Shown: positions 17,280 to 25,616, counted from the first letter of the stretch. The stretch is 64,000 nucleotides of DNA from Poriferisodalis sp965203655 (GCF_965203655.1 NZ_CBDBDD010000008.1:434001-498000); one strand, 5' to 3'. The notes: a model not told the origin generated them from the letters alone. Program-made: numbers and translations.

Positions 17280-18268
17280 CAAGCATCCAGCCAAGGTCCA
17301 CGCAACGGCCAGTCGATGTCCGCAATGCGCTCTGCGTGCACCTGCAACTGTGGCTTATTCGTCGGTCCGAGCTGCACTACCAGTGCGAAGTCGCCGCCAG
17401 GCATATGTACGTACGTGCCGAAGTCACGCGGCACGACTCCCCAGTCACCAGCGCGCACGGCAGCTGCGACCGCGCCTGTGCCACAAGCTTGAGTAATCCC
17501 GGCACCTCGTTCCCACACGGACATTCCAATCGAAGGGCGTTCGTCTCCCCTAGACCAGATGAACTCCACATTGATGCCCCTGGGAAAGTAACTCTCATAC
17601 AGCGCGCCGAGTTGTGCAGTTTCGATTTCGTCAATCTGCCCTCCGGCGTTGATAACGAGATGAGGATTACCGACATCGCCGGTTCCTCTCGCCGCCCCGC
17701 CGAACCGTTCGCTGATGAGCGCGTCAAGCGCTGGACTGATTTCGGGTCCAGGCATGACCAATGGCATGTTCACATCGACGTTTGTGTCGAGTACGACGCG
17801 ACCCTCATGCGGCGTGTCGAAGACTGAGTTGCGCCATGCGACTGTTCGGTCCCCGGCATCCGTCTCGACTTCAACCCGGAGATAGGCCTCACGAAGTTCG
17901 TCGTAGGCAGTGCGCCATGGCTCCTGCGAGTGCGCGAGCGCGTCGGCGAGGCAAGCAACTCCGTTGCCGCTTACTTCAGCGTCGGAGCCGTCCGAGTTGT
18001 ACAACACCATGCGGATACGGGCAGTGCCGTCGACGTATCGGGAGTTCTCAAACGTGCTTTCCTCCCACTGCGCCCGCGGCGACGACTGGATCATGCCGAG
18101 AATCAGTCCATCCGCGCCGATGCCGCTCCTCCGGTCGCAAGCCTTCTTAGCTAGGCCGGACCAATCGAGCAGGCTCGCGTCGAGCGTGGACTTCTCGTCA
18201 GCGCTGAGCAGCAGGATCAAGAAATCGTTGCGCAGCGCGTGGTGCTTGGCAAGTCGGAGCGTGTCCAC
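17279..18268 (-). CDS. dapF: Diaminopimelate epimerase with an altered catalytic motif
   Basis: DapF interconverts LL- and meso-diaminopimelate without cofactor, using two cysteines as acid and base. The second cysteine is present (QACGTGAVAAAV, C262). The first should be the Cys of CGNG, but here the motif is VSGNGVAC, with Ser100 in its place and a cysteine at 106. Other marks are present: NDFLILL near 14, NSDGSDAEVSGNG, GNPHLV, and GINVEFIWSR. At 329 residues it is longer than the usual 275, with an insertion around QSSPRAQWEESTFENSRYV. Start is GTG 18268 with GACAAT 6 bases upstream. hflX follows by a TGATG overlap. It could be active with serine, or have shifted specificity. Confidence 0.85.
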   Translation of the reverse strand: MDTLRLAKHHALRNDFLILLLSADEKSTLDASLLDWSGLAKKACDRRSGIGADGLILGMIQSSPRAQWEESTFENSRYVDGTARIRMVLYNSDGSDAEVSGNGVACLADALAHSQEPWRTAYDELREAYLRVEVETDAGDRTVAWRNSVFDTPHEGRVVLDTNVDVNMPLVMPGPEISPALDALISERFGGAARGTGDVGNPHLVINAGGQIDEIETAQLGALYESYFPRGINVEFIWSRGDERPSIGMSVWERGAGITQACGTGAVAAAVRAGDWGVVPRDFGTYVHMPGGDFALVVQLGPTNKPQLQVHAERIADIDWPLRGPWLDA

Positions 18269-18273
18269 AGGTC

Positions 18274-18279
18274 CATTGT
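18274..18279 (-). promoter_or_regulatory. Possible -10 hexamer for dapF
   Basis: On the minus strand GACAAT lies 6 bases before GTG 18268. It matches TATAAT at four positions, though not the first, so it is a weaker case than the TANNNT examples. Confidence 0.35.
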
Positions 18280-18348
18280 CACACCTGAACCCGGAAATTC
18301 ACGAGCGAATTCTCAGGTAGGGCAATGAACCGGACCGCCGAGGGGTGG

Positions 18349-18452
18349 GCGGGGGCAGGGGTGCCCACGCGCAGTTATGAAGCGCCCCCAAGCCCACGCG
18401 ACGTGACCACAAGGCGCTTCATCTGTTTGAGCATGGGTGCCCCTGCCCCCGT
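18349..18452. repeat. Large nested inverted repeat, possible terminator or structured RNA
   Basis: The 214-bp gap 18269-18482 contains two nested stems. The outer arms are 18351-18367 (GGGGGCAGGGG followed by TGCCCA) and 18434-18450, pairing over 17 bp with two G-U wobbles if transcribed, plus one to two flanking pairs. The inner arms are ATGAAGCGCC (18377-18386) and GGCGCTTCAT (18413-18422), a perfect 10-bp match. It lies just after the SDR stop and before dapF on the same strand. No U-tract follows. It may end SDR transcription, act as a protein-bound cruciform, or be a degenerate repeat element. Confidence 0.6.
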
Positions 18453-18482
18453 GCACCCCGGGAGCGCGGAGCACCCAATGTG

Positions 18483-19442
18483 CTACGCCGTCGGCTCGCG
18501 CTGGCCGTAGTTCTTGAAGGTGTCGCCGATCGAGGTTGCCACCGAGGCCAGCTTCGAACGGCCCTCATTCAGCCGCGGAGCCATGGCGGCCAGCCCCTCG
18601 ACGGTCCAGCGCCCTTCGGTGACGATGATGTCGTCATCCGCCAGCGACCAGCCCTGATACAGGCCCACCTCATTGGCGCCCACATGGAACACCCCGCCGG
18701 TGAACGGGCAGTCTGCGGTCGACAGGTACGCCACCAGCGGGCTGACATTGGCCGGGTCGTACACGTCGAACTCCGCCGGGTCGTCAGGAGCCTTCACCAC
18801 GTCACCCAGCCCAGGCGTCTGCAGCGTCAGGCGTGTGCGTGCCACCGGCGCCAGGCAGTTGACGCGCACGTTGTAGCGAGCGAGCTCGCCGGCTGCCACG
18901 AGCGTCATCGCAGCGATGCCCGCCTTGGCGCCTGAGTAGTTGAACTGGCCGAGGTTGCCCAGCATTGCGCCCGATGCCGTGTTGATGATCGAGCCGCTGA
19001 CTTCCTTGCCTGCTTTGGACTGCTCGCGCCAATAGGCAGCAGCCCAGCGGGTCGGGCAGAAGTGGCCCTTCATGTGCACCTCCACGACGGCGTCCCACTC
19101 CGGCTCGGTCATGTTGACCACGACGCGGTCGCGCAGGATCCCGGCGTTGTTGACCAGCACGTGCAGGTCGCCGAAGGCTTCGACGGCCGCATTCACCATG
19201 CGCTGGGCGCCCTCCCAGTCGGTGACGCTGTCGCCGTTCGCAACTGCCTCGCCGCCCATGGCCTCGATCTCGGATACCACCTCTTGTGCCGGTCCTTGAT
19301 CTGCGCCCGTGCCGTCGGCGGAGCCGCCGAGGTCGTTGACGACGATCTTCGCCCCTTCGGACGCCATCAGCAGTGCATGCTCACGGCCGATTCCACGGCC
19401 GGCGCCGGTAATCAGCACGACACGCCCGTCGAGTGCACCCAT
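18483..19442 (-). CDS. SDR-family oxidoreductase, 3-hydroxyacyl-CoA dehydrogenase-like
   Basis: A 319-residue classical short-chain dehydrogenase. The cofactor motif TGAGRGIGREHALLMASEG is at 11-29; NDLGGSADGTG follows, then NNAG near 98. The active site is the serine of NTASGAMLG with YSGAKAG (Tyr and Lys). NDLGG with a long Gly-rich loop and the C-terminal extension are typical of the multifunctional-enzyme type 2 branch, which oxidises (R)-3-hydroxyacyl-CoA, so a role in acyl-CoA or sterol side-chain catabolism is plausible. ATG 19442 has GGGAGA 6-7 bases upstream. The 159 bp between it and tRNA-Gly hold nothing I recognise. Confidence 0.87.
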   Translation of the reverse strand: MGALDGRVVLITGAGRGIGREHALLMASEGAKIVVNDLGGSADGTGADQGPAQEVVSEIEAMGGEAVANGDSVTDWEGAQRMVNAAVEAFGDLHVLVNNAGILRDRVVVNMTEPEWDAVVEVHMKGHFCPTRWAAAYWREQSKAGKEVSGSIINTASGAMLGNLGQFNYSGAKAGIAAMTLVAAGELARYNVRVNCLAPVARTRLTLQTPGLGDVVKAPDDPAEFDVYDPANVSPLVAYLSTADCPFTGGVFHVGANEVGLYQGWSLADDDIIVTEGRWTVEGLAAMAPRLNEGRSKLASVATSIGDTFKNYGQREPTA

Positions 19443-19601
19443 GTTGTTCTCCCGTTCCCGATGATCGCTGGGCGCGCCGCACGAGCCGCCCTGAATTGGT
19501 GTCTGGCTGCTGCGGAGCCCGCAAAAGCCGCACAAGGTTGGCACATCCGGGCGTCGAGTGCGACGCCCGCTGCGGCTGCCCGCGCTGTCGAGACAGTGTG
19601 G

Positions 19602-19675
19602 AGCGGATGACCGGGGTCGAACCGGCGACCTCAACCTTGGCAAGGTTGCGCTCTAACCAACTGAGCTACATCCGC
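19602..19675 (-). tRNA. tRNA-Gly(GCC)
   Basis: Cloverleaf on the minus strand: acceptor GCGGATG/CATCCGC, D arm GCTC...GAGC, anticodon loop TTGCCAA in the stem CAACC/GGTTG, T arm GCCGG-TTCGAAC-CCGGT, and discriminator T. Anticodon GCC reads GGC/GGU. The 3' CCA is not encoded. Confidence 0.95.
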
Positions 19676-19762
19676 GTGGGCCGATCACTGTAGCAAGCAC
19701 CTGCCGGAGCGACGCGTGAGATCGACCCGCCTTAGCGCCTGCTCAGCCCCGTCGCGGCGGCG

Positions 19763-19987
19763 CTATTCCGCTGGGGAGCGCAGGTCGATGCGCAGCGTCA
19801 GGATGCCGTCGGCGAGAGCGGCCTCGGCGTCGCCGATCATGGCGAAGTCCATGAAGTCCAGCTCTGCCTGGCGGATGAAGTGGCGCCGTTCCTCGCCGCC
19901 GATGGCGGGCAGATTCCGCTTCCGGACGGCCTGTGCGCGCTCGGCGAAGCGATCGATCATCTCCTGCGGGTCGAAGGTGTCGCTCAT
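19763..19987 (-). CDS. Conserved small protein of unknown function
   Basis: A 74-residue protein I cannot assign. It is rich in charged residues, with an amphipathic helical N-terminal half (QEMIDRFAERAQAVRKRNLPAIGGEERRHFIRQAELDFMDFAMIGDAE) and a short C-terminal strand (LTLRIDLRS). No signal peptide or membrane helix. The start ATG overlaps the stop of the small membrane protein upstream (ATGA), which in turn overlaps metX, so the three are translationally coupled. Its place suggests a role tied to metX or to the membrane protein. It could be a small regulatory or scaffold subunit, but nothing in it shows a catalytic motif. Confidence 0.65.
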   Translation of the reverse strand: MSDTFDPQEMIDRFAERAQAVRKRNLPAIGGEERRHFIRQAELDFMDFAMIGDAEAALADGILTLRIDLRSPAE

Positions 19988-20193
19988 GGAGCCTCCCCTA
20001 CGGTGCTGTCTTCACCTTGCCACTGATCTGGGGCTGTTCGCCGCAGGTACAAGAAAAAGCCCACGGCGCACGCAACGGTCAGCAGTGCGCACAGCGCGAC
20101 TAGCAGCCACCACACCCCCAGGCCCGAGCCGACTGCCTCGGAGGGCACGTTGGCGTGGCCCTCCGCCAGGATCGCCGCGGCCCATCCGCTCAA
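19984..20193 (-). CDS. Small single-pass membrane protein, unknown
   Basis: A 69-residue protein with one clear transmembrane helix (GVWWLLVALCALLTVACAVGFFLYL, about 26-50) followed by a basic RR and an acidic tail ending DSTVGEAP. The N-terminus is probably outside and the tail cytoplasmic. No family recognised. It overlaps metX upstream and the 74-residue gene downstream by ATGA, so it is made as part of the metX unit. The function is unknown. Confidence 0.6.
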   Translation of the reverse strand: MSGWAAAILAEGHANVPSEAVGSGLGVWWLLVALCALLTVACAVGFFLYLRRTAPDQWQGEDSTVGEAP

Positions 20194-21428
20194 CGGGCCG
20201 CTCCAGGGGGGCCCGCAGCGCTCTTGTAGATGTCGTCGATGAACTCGCCCATCGGCGGGCCGGTCTGATCTGGCTCGGTGAGGAAGCCGTCGTGGCCGTT
20301 GTCGCTGTCGATGTCGACGTGTTCGACCCGCATCGCGTCCCGGCGCCGCAGCGCTTCGACGATGCGGAGCTGCTGGGGCCGCGGGTAGAGGAAGTCGGTG
20401 CGCACGCTCATCACCATGGTCGGCGCCACGATGCGCGCGAGCGCCGCGTCGATGCCGCCGCGGCCCCGCCCGACATCGTGGAGGTCCATCATCTTGTTGA
20501 GCACTAGGTAGGTGTTGGCGTCGAAGCGGGGCACGAACTTCGCCCCCTGATAGTCGAGATAGCTCTCGACGTCGAAGCGCTGCTCGAGCCGCAGCGGAAG
20601 CACCGGGTCTTCGCTGTGGCGGGCGAACCGGCGATCGAACTCGTCGCCGGAGCGGTAGTGGATCATCGCGATCCGCCGAGCGTTGGCGAGGCCGCGATGG
20701 GGTCCTTCCCCGTCGGGCGCGTCGTAGTAGCGGCCGCCCCTGAAGTTCGGGTCGTCATAGATGGCCTGCCGCCCGACCTTGCTCCAGGCGATCTGCTGCG
20801 CGGACGCCTCCGCTGAGGCTGCGATCACCACCAGCGAGCCGACCCGCTGGGGGTAGGTGATGCCCCACTCCAGCACGGCCATGCCCCCCATCGAGCCGCC
20901 GACGACGCTGAGCCAGCGATTGATTCCGAGGTGCCGCCCGAGCGCCCACTGCGACCGCACGACGTCGCGGTTGGTGACCACGGGAAAATCGGGCCCGTAG
21001 CGCTCGCCGGTGGACGGGTTCAGCGACGACGGGCCGGTGCTGCCCTGGCAGCCGCCGAGCACGTTGGCGCACACGATGAAGTAGCGGTTGGTGTCGAGCG
21101 GGCGGCCGGGGCCGATGAAGTCGTTCCACCAGCCCTCGGTGATCTGAGCGGGCGGGTGCGCGGCGCCGTGGGCGTGTGCATCGCCGGTCAGTGCATGGCA
21201 GACCAGCACGGCGTTGGACGCGTCAGCGTCGAGCGCTCCCCAGGTTTCGTACGCGAGCACTGGCTTGTGCAGCACGCCGCCGCCTTCGAGGGTGAACGGC
21301 CGATCCGGGGAGAGCTCGAAGAACTGCCGTTCGGCCGCGCCGAGACCGGGGTGCCATGCACCCGAGGCAGGCAGCCGCCATACCGCCGGTTCATCGCTGG
21401 GGGCGCCTGCGCGCCTCGCACCGTCCAC
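20190..21428 (-). CDS. metX: Homoserine O-acetyltransferase (MetX family)
   Basis: An alpha/beta-hydrolase acyltransferase that acylates homoserine, the first step of methionine synthesis. The 412-residue sequence has all family marks: LAYETWGALDADASNAVLVCHALTGDAHAHG, GPGRPLDTNRYFIVCANVLGGCQGSTGPSS, and the nucleophile elbow GGSMGGMAVLEWG. The acid/base residues are the Asp of RTDFLYP and the His of DNGHDGFL. Family members use acetyl- or succinyl-CoA; the choice is not certain from sequence alone. The start is GTG 21428. I see neither a SAM riboswitch nor an S-box in the 82-bp gap upstream. It leads a coupled unit with two small genes. Confidence 0.93.
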   Translation of the reverse strand: MDGARRAGAPSDEPAVWRLPASGAWHPGLGAAERQFFELSPDRPFTLEGGGVLHKPVLAYETWGALDADASNAVLVCHALTGDAHAHGAAHPPAQITEGWWNDFIGPGRPLDTNRYFIVCANVLGGCQGSTGPSSLNPSTGERYGPDFPVVTNRDVVRSQWALGRHLGINRWLSVVGGSMGGMAVLEWGITYPQRVGSLVVIAASAEASAQQIAWSKVGRQAIYDDPNFRGGRYYDAPDGEGPHRGLANARRIAMIHYRSGDEFDRRFARHSEDPVLPLRLEQRFDVESYLDYQGAKFVPRFDANTYLVLNKMMDLHDVGRGRGGIDAALARIVAPTMVMSVRTDFLYPRPQQLRIVEALRRRDAMRVEHVDIDSDNGHDGFLTEPDQTGPPMGEFIDDIYKSAAGPPGAAR

Positions 21429-21510
21429 AACTGCGCCTTCGTGCCGTGGGAAATCCCGTCCTGTGGACGGTCAAGGGTACCTGTCGACCCCTGCAGGCCT
21501 GAAGCGGTTT

Positions 21511-22710
21511 TCAGCGGCCGGTGCCAGATGCGCGGGTGCCCGCTGTGCCGAGGTTGTCCGGGCTGTCGGCGAACGCCACGAGGTCGTCGAGGCGTTCGTC
21601 GTTCGAGAACATGTCATGGAGGGGCAGGCGCAGTCCGAGCCGCCGCTGGAGCTGGCGGACTTCGAGCTCCTCGTCCCACAGGAACATCGTCACCGCGGTG
21701 CCGCTGCGCCCTGCCCGCGCCGTGCGGCCCGAGCGGTGCAGGTAGGTCTTGTGCTCGGGCGGGACGTTGTAGTGCACAACAACGTCGACGTCGTCGATGT
21801 GCAGGCCCCGAGCGGCGACGTCAGTTGCGACGAGGGCGGCCAGCTTGCCCTTGGAGAAGCTGGCGAGTGCACGCTCGCGCTTGACCTGCGGCAGGTCGCC
21901 GTGGATGGCGCCCGCTTGCACGCCGGCCTCGCGCAGCTCCCGGGTGAGCTGGTCGGCGCCTCGCTTGGTGCGGGTGAACAACAGGGTGCGGCCGTTGGCG
22001 CCGATGATGCGCGCTGCGACGCGCACCCGGTCCATCTTGTGCACCGACAGGAAGAGGTGGCCCATCTCTGCCACGGTCACCTCGCGTTCGACGACTTCGT
22101 GGAAGACGGGGTCACGCAGGTAGCGCTTGACGAGCGTGTCGACGACGCCGTCGAGCGTGGCCGAGAACAGCAGCGTCTGATGCTGACCGTCGATGTGGCG
22201 CAGCACCCACTCCACCTGGGGCAGGAAGCCCATGTCGGCCATGCGGTCGGCTTCGTCCACGACGACGCGCTTGATGCCTGACACGTTGATGGCGCCGCGC
22301 TCGATGAGATCGATGAGCCGGCCTGGCGTGGCGATCACGACGTCCATGCCGCCGGCGAGCAGTTCGATCTGGCGCTCGATGTTGGTGCCGCCGTAGGTGG
22401 CGATCGAGCGCAGGTCAGCCGCCTTGGCGAGCGGTTCAACGACGGCGGCGATCTGGTTCGCCAGCTCGCGGGTCGGGGTGAGCATCAGGGTTGTGGGATG
22501 CCCGTCTTTGGCTCGGGGGGTGAGTGCGAGCATCGGCAGGCCGAATGCCAGGGTCTTGCCGGAGCCGGTTTTGGCCTTGCCGCAAACATCCCGTCCGGCG
22601 AGCGCCTCGCCGATGGTCAATTCCTGGATGGCGAACGGTTCGGTGATTCCTTGGTCAGCCAGGGTGTCGCAGAGGGGTTCGGGTACGCCTAGTTCACTGA
22701 ATGTCTTCAC
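21511..22710 (-). CDS. DEAD-box ATP-dependent RNA helicase (RhlE-like)
   Basis: RNA helicase core of about 399 residues from GTG 22710. The Q motif lies in FSELGVPEPLCDTLADQGITEPFAIQ; motif I is AKTGSGKT, Ia PTRELANQ, II VVDEADRMADMGF (the DEAD box), III SAT, and the C-terminal domain ends with HRSGRTARAG (motif VI). A short tail follows (LRLPLHDMFSNDERLDDLVAF). RhlE/CshA-type helicases remodel RNA in ribosome assembly and mRNA decay, particularly in the cold. The frame is open up to 22932, but the upstream part (MVCPPNDGSISSG...) is low-complexity. The 239 bp between the start and tRNA-Cys hold no other gene. Confidence 0.92.
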   Translation of the reverse strand: MKTFSELGVPEPLCDTLADQGITEPFAIQELTIGEALAGRDVCGKAKTGSGKTLAFGLPMLALTPRAKDGHPTTLMLTPTRELANQIAAVVEPLAKAADLRSIATYGGTNIERQIELLAGGMDVVIATPGRLIDLIERGAINVSGIKRVVVDEADRMADMGFLPQVEWVLRHIDGQHQTLLFSATLDGVVDTLVKRYLRDPVFHEVVEREVTVAEMGHLFLSVHKMDRVRVAARIIGANGRTLLFTRTKRGADQLTRELREAGVQAGAIHGDLPQVKRERALASFSKGKLAALVATDVAARGLHIDDVDVVVHYNVPPEHKTYLHRSGRTARAGRSGTAVTMFLWDEELEVRQLQRRLGLRLPLHDMFSNDERLDDLVAFADSPDNLGTAGTRASGTGR

Positions 22711-22949
22711 AGGGGTCTCTTCGAGGGTCGTGGCCCAGAGGGTGGTGCTGCCAGCGACGTGAGCTGCGGCAACGCTGGGCAGTGGGGCCACACGGCGAAC
22801 TGCCTTGGCTGCCGAGTGTATGGGAGCAGAGGGGTGGGACGGCGGCGCTCGGGGTGTGACGCCCCGATCGACTGTTGATGTGCCGCGGCTGGCGCCGCTG
22901 GAAATGCTGCCGTCATTCGGGGGGCAGACCACTACCCTGCGGAAGCCCG

Positions 22950-23020
22950 GGCGGAGTGGCCGAGTGGTTAGGCAGCGGCCTGCAAAGCCGTGTACGCCGG
23001 TTCGAATCCGGTCTCCGCCT
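22950..23020 (+). tRNA. tRNA-Cys(GCA)
   Basis: Acceptor GGCGGAG/CTCCGCC, D loop with AGTGGTTAGGCA, anticodon loop CTGCAAA in the stem CGGC/GCCG, T arm GCCGG-TTCGAAT-CCGGT, and discriminator T as expected for tRNA-Cys. CCA is not encoded. It lies 79 bp before tRNA-Val on the same strand. Confidence 0.95.
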
Positions 23021-23099
23021 CGCTGGCCGGCCGGGCTTGAACGGGGCCCGAGGCGTCGGCCGAGCGGCGTGGACAGGGTGCTAGCGTGAGTCGCCCTCA

Positions 23100-23173
23100 G
23101 GGCGATTGGCGCAGTTGGTTAGCGCGCTTGCATGACACGCAAGAGGTCACAGGTTCGACTCCTGTATCGCCCA
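23100..23173 (+). tRNA. tRNA-Val(GAC)
   Basis: Acceptor GGGCGAT/ATCGCCC, D arm GCGC...GCGC with loop AGTTGGTTA, anticodon loop ATGACAC in the stem CTTGC/GCAAG, T arm ACAGG-TTCGACT-CCTGT, and discriminator A. Anticodon GAC reads GUC/GUU. CCA is not encoded. Confidence 0.95.
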
Positions 23174-23196
23174 CACTGGCAGCGTTGCGGTGTGCA

Positions 23197-24261
23197 TCAT
23201 GAGCCCCCTCCGAGCCGTTCTTCCGTGGGTGCCTGTCCGCAGACGATGCTCCACAGCGCCCGCCCGAGCGATGAAGAATCTGCGTCGTACCGCAGGTGCG
23301 GCTTCTGCAAGAAGGGGTGCGTCAGGTCGCTGAACTCGCCACAGGCGCTGCGCATCGTGTTCGCAACGCACGACAGCGAGGACACCTCAGCCACGATCCG
23401 CAGCCCCCAAGCAGCCGGGGCGTGGTCGCCCTCGGGGGCGAACTGATGGCGGTACGACATCCAGTCGTGCAGCACTGCTGCGATCTGGGCCTGGGTCATG
23501 TGCGAGATGTCGCGAGGCGGCACGATGCCTTCCGCGTGCGCCCAGTCCGACGCGTCATCGCCCGGCCGATAACCGTCGCGGCTGATCCGGGCATACAACG
23601 CAGGCAGCACCCCGCTGGTCAGCCGCGGCCACTTCGGAGCGATGTGACGTCGGTCAAGGTGCGCTTCTGTGAACTCGTCATAGATTCCGAACCACCTTGC
23701 CCATACGTCCGCATCACCGGCGTACGGCGGCGGGCAATGCGGGAACAATGCCTCCAGTTTGGCTCTGTCCCAGCGGACCAGCTCAGGCGCCGGTTCGGCT
23801 GTGTGAGGCTCCCCTTGCTCGGCTTCGGTCTCAGTTGTCCCTCCCGCCCCGTTGTCGTCGTCGGACTCTGCGGCGTCCGAGGATGAGCTTTCGTCTGCGC
23901 TGCTGTCTCGGTGGTCGGCAGTGGCTGAGTCAGATGCATCGTGCGCGGCTGCAGTCTCAGCATCATCGGATTCGGTTTCGGGCGCTGAGGAGGCGTCATC
24001 GGCGCGTTGGGCAGTCATGGTCGGTTCGGGCTGCGAGTCGGCCGCGGCGACTGGGGGCTGTGTCGTTGCGGCCGTCGAAGCGACGCTTGTTGCAGGTGAA
24101 GTGGCTCGAGATTGAGTCGCCGCCGTCGGCGCGTCGCTTTCTGACGGAGCTGCGGTGTCGCTTGCGCAACCGCAGCCCAGCACTACCGCGGCAGCCACCG
24201 CAGCCCCGATCTGCCCAAAGCGCAGCGCTCGCGCCCTCAGCGACGCAACCGTCTCAGGCAT
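23197..24261 (-). CDS. Putative lipoprotein of unknown function
   Basis: A 354-residue exported protein with a lipoprotein signal: basic N-terminus, hydrophobic AAAVAAAVVLGC and the lipid-accepting cysteine at residue 30. Residues about 33-155 are a low-complexity linker of Ala, Thr, Ser, Asp and Glu, which would hold the distal part away from the membrane. The C-terminal part (about 160-350) is globular and unlike any family I recognise. It starts with ELVRWDRAKLEALFPHCPPPYAGD, contains DGYRPGDDASDWAHAEGIVPP, and has three cysteines (SLSCVANTMRSACGEF and IVCGQ), perhaps one disulphide. It converges with tRNA-Val. The 152 bp upstream hold no recognised element. Confidence 0.7.
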   Translation of the reverse strand: MPETVASLRARALRFGQIGAAVAAAVVLGCGCASDTAAPSESDAPTAATQSRATSPATSVASTAATTQPPVAAADSQPEPTMTAQRADDASSAPETESDDAETAAAHDASDSATADHRDSSADESSSSDAAESDDDNGAGGTTETEAEQGEPHTAEPAPELVRWDRAKLEALFPHCPPPYAGDADVWARWFGIYDEFTEAHLDRRHIAPKWPRLTSGVLPALYARISRDGYRPGDDASDWAHAEGIVPPRDISHMTQAQIAAVLHDWMSYRHQFAPEGDHAPAAWGLRIVAEVSSLSCVANTMRSACGEFSDLTHPFLQKPHLRYDADSSSLGRALWSIVCGQAPTEERLGGGS

Positions 24262-24413
24262 GACACTCGATTCGCTCAGACTCCGAAGCCGTCAGATGGT
24301 ACGGGACTCTGAACTGCACAGACCGTTCCGACCCCCGGGTTCGACCCCAATGCCGACCCGACCAGAGTCGAATAGGACGCGCAGCCGCGGGGCGTGCCAG
24401 ACTTCGCGGCGCT

Positions 24414-25616
24414 ATGGGCGACGGCAGCGGGGGCGCGGCTGGGGAGCGGCCGCTTGACGGCATCCGGGTGCTGGACTTCACACGCGTGGTGGCGGGACCG
24501 CTGGCCACCCGGATGATGGCCGACATGGGAGCCGAGGTCATCAAGATCGAGCCGGTCGACGGCGATCTGAGCCGCACGTTCCCGCCCTATGTGCCGGGCG
24601 ATGTCAACCCGTACTTCTCCCAGCAGAACGCCGGCAAGCGCTTTTGCTCGATCGACCTGCGCGCGCCCGGGGCTCCCGAACTCGTGCGGGACCTCGTCGG
24701 CCGCTGCGATGCCGTCGTGGAGAACTACCGGCCCGGCGTCATGGCCAGGTTCGGACTCGGACCTGACGAGATGTGCGCCGCGCACCCAGAGCTCGTGTAC
24801 TGCTCGGTCACAGGATTCGGCCAGACCGGTCCGTGGGCCGGCAAGCGGGCGTACGCACCCGTCGGCCACATGGAGTCGGGCTACATCGACTACGCCATTC
24901 GCGAGACCGGCGCCCGGCCTGAGAACCCGCCGCTGGTGGTGGGCGACATCGTGACGGCGATGTCGGCTGCAGCAACCATCAACGCCATGCTGGTCAAGGC
25001 GGCCCGGACAGGCCGAGGCGGTCACATCGATGTCTGCATGGTGGAAGCGATGGTGTACATCCAGGAGTGGTCGGCGCTTGAGCTGTCGGGCGGTTGGGAC
25101 GAGCCCAATGCCGGGCTCGCCCACGAATGCCCGATCCTGGTGCTGCCCGACGGGCGGGTGTGGGCCATCGCCGGCAATCCCGCGGCCTGGTTCGACGACC
25201 TGCTCAAGGCCATGGGCCGCCCCGAGCTGGCCGATGAGCCTCGATTCGCCACGCCTGCCGCACGCATGGCCAACCGCTACGAGCTGTACGACGAGATGAC
25301 CCAATGGGCAGCAGGCTTCGCCGACGTGGAGGACTTCCGGCGTGCAATCGAGGCCGGCACGCCGTTCAGCGTGGCGGAAATGCGCTCGATCACCGAGCTG
25401 GCAGAGACCGACTGGGCGGCGCATCGCGGGCTGCTGGCCGAGACCGCTTCGGGCTTCGCCGTGCCAGCGCGCCCGGCGCTCGGCTCGGGCATCGGCACTG
25501 ATGGCCACGTCGCGGCCCGCGGCGCCGACAACCGCACCGTCATCGGCGGCCTGCTCGGGCTTGGAAACCAGCGCCTCGACCAGCTCGAAGCTGCCGGGGT
25601 GCTCGTCGCCGCCTGA
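24414..25616 (+). CDS. CaiB/BaiF family (type III) CoA-transferase
   Basis: A 400-residue family III CoA-transferase, paralogous to the gene at 4697-5941. N-terminal family sequence: GIRVLDFTRVVAGPLATRMMADMGAEVIKIEP, then QNAGKRFCSIDLR and VENYRPGVMARFGLGPDEM, followed by YCSVTGFGQTGPWAGKRAY. The position normally occupied by the catalytic Asp reads VGHMESGYIDYAIRETG, with GDIVTAMSAAATINAM after it, so the nucleophile is probably the Asp of VGDIV. It transfers CoA between acyl-CoA and a free acid. Its substrate is unknown and its immediate neighbours, a lipoprotein and phosphofructokinase, give no hint. Start is ATG 24414. Confidence 0.88.
   Translation: MGDGSGGAAGERPLDGIRVLDFTRVVAGPLATRMMADMGAEVIKIEPVDGDLSRTFPPYVPGDVNPYFSQQNAGKRFCSIDLRAPGAPELVRDLVGRCDAVVENYRPGVMARFGLGPDEMCAAHPELVYCSVTGFGQTGPWAGKRAYAPVGHMESGYIDYAIRETGARPENPPLVVGDIVTAMSAAATINAMLVKAARTGRGGHIDVCMVEAMVYIQEWSALELSGGWDEPNAGLAHECPILVLPDGRVWAIAGNPAAWFDDLLKAMGRPELADEPRFATPAARMANRYELYDEMTQWAAGFADVEDFRRAIEAGTPFSVAEMRSITELAETDWAAHRGLLAETASGFAVPARPALGSGIGTDGHVAARGADNRTVIGGLLGLGNQRLDQLEAAGVLVAA

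Noticed and set aside
21429..21510. Possible SAM riboswitch upstream of metX
   Set aside because: Only 82 bp, with no S-box, SAM-II or SAM-IV core that I can recognise.
22711..22932. N-terminal extension of the DEAD-box helicase
   Set aside because: The 74 extra residues are Pro/Ala/Ser-rich and lie before the Q-motif region. GTG 22710 gives a normal helicase N-terminus.
23021..23196. Integration site or island boundary near tRNA-Cys and tRNA-Val
   Set aside because: I found no integrase gene and no repeat of a tRNA 3' end in the window.
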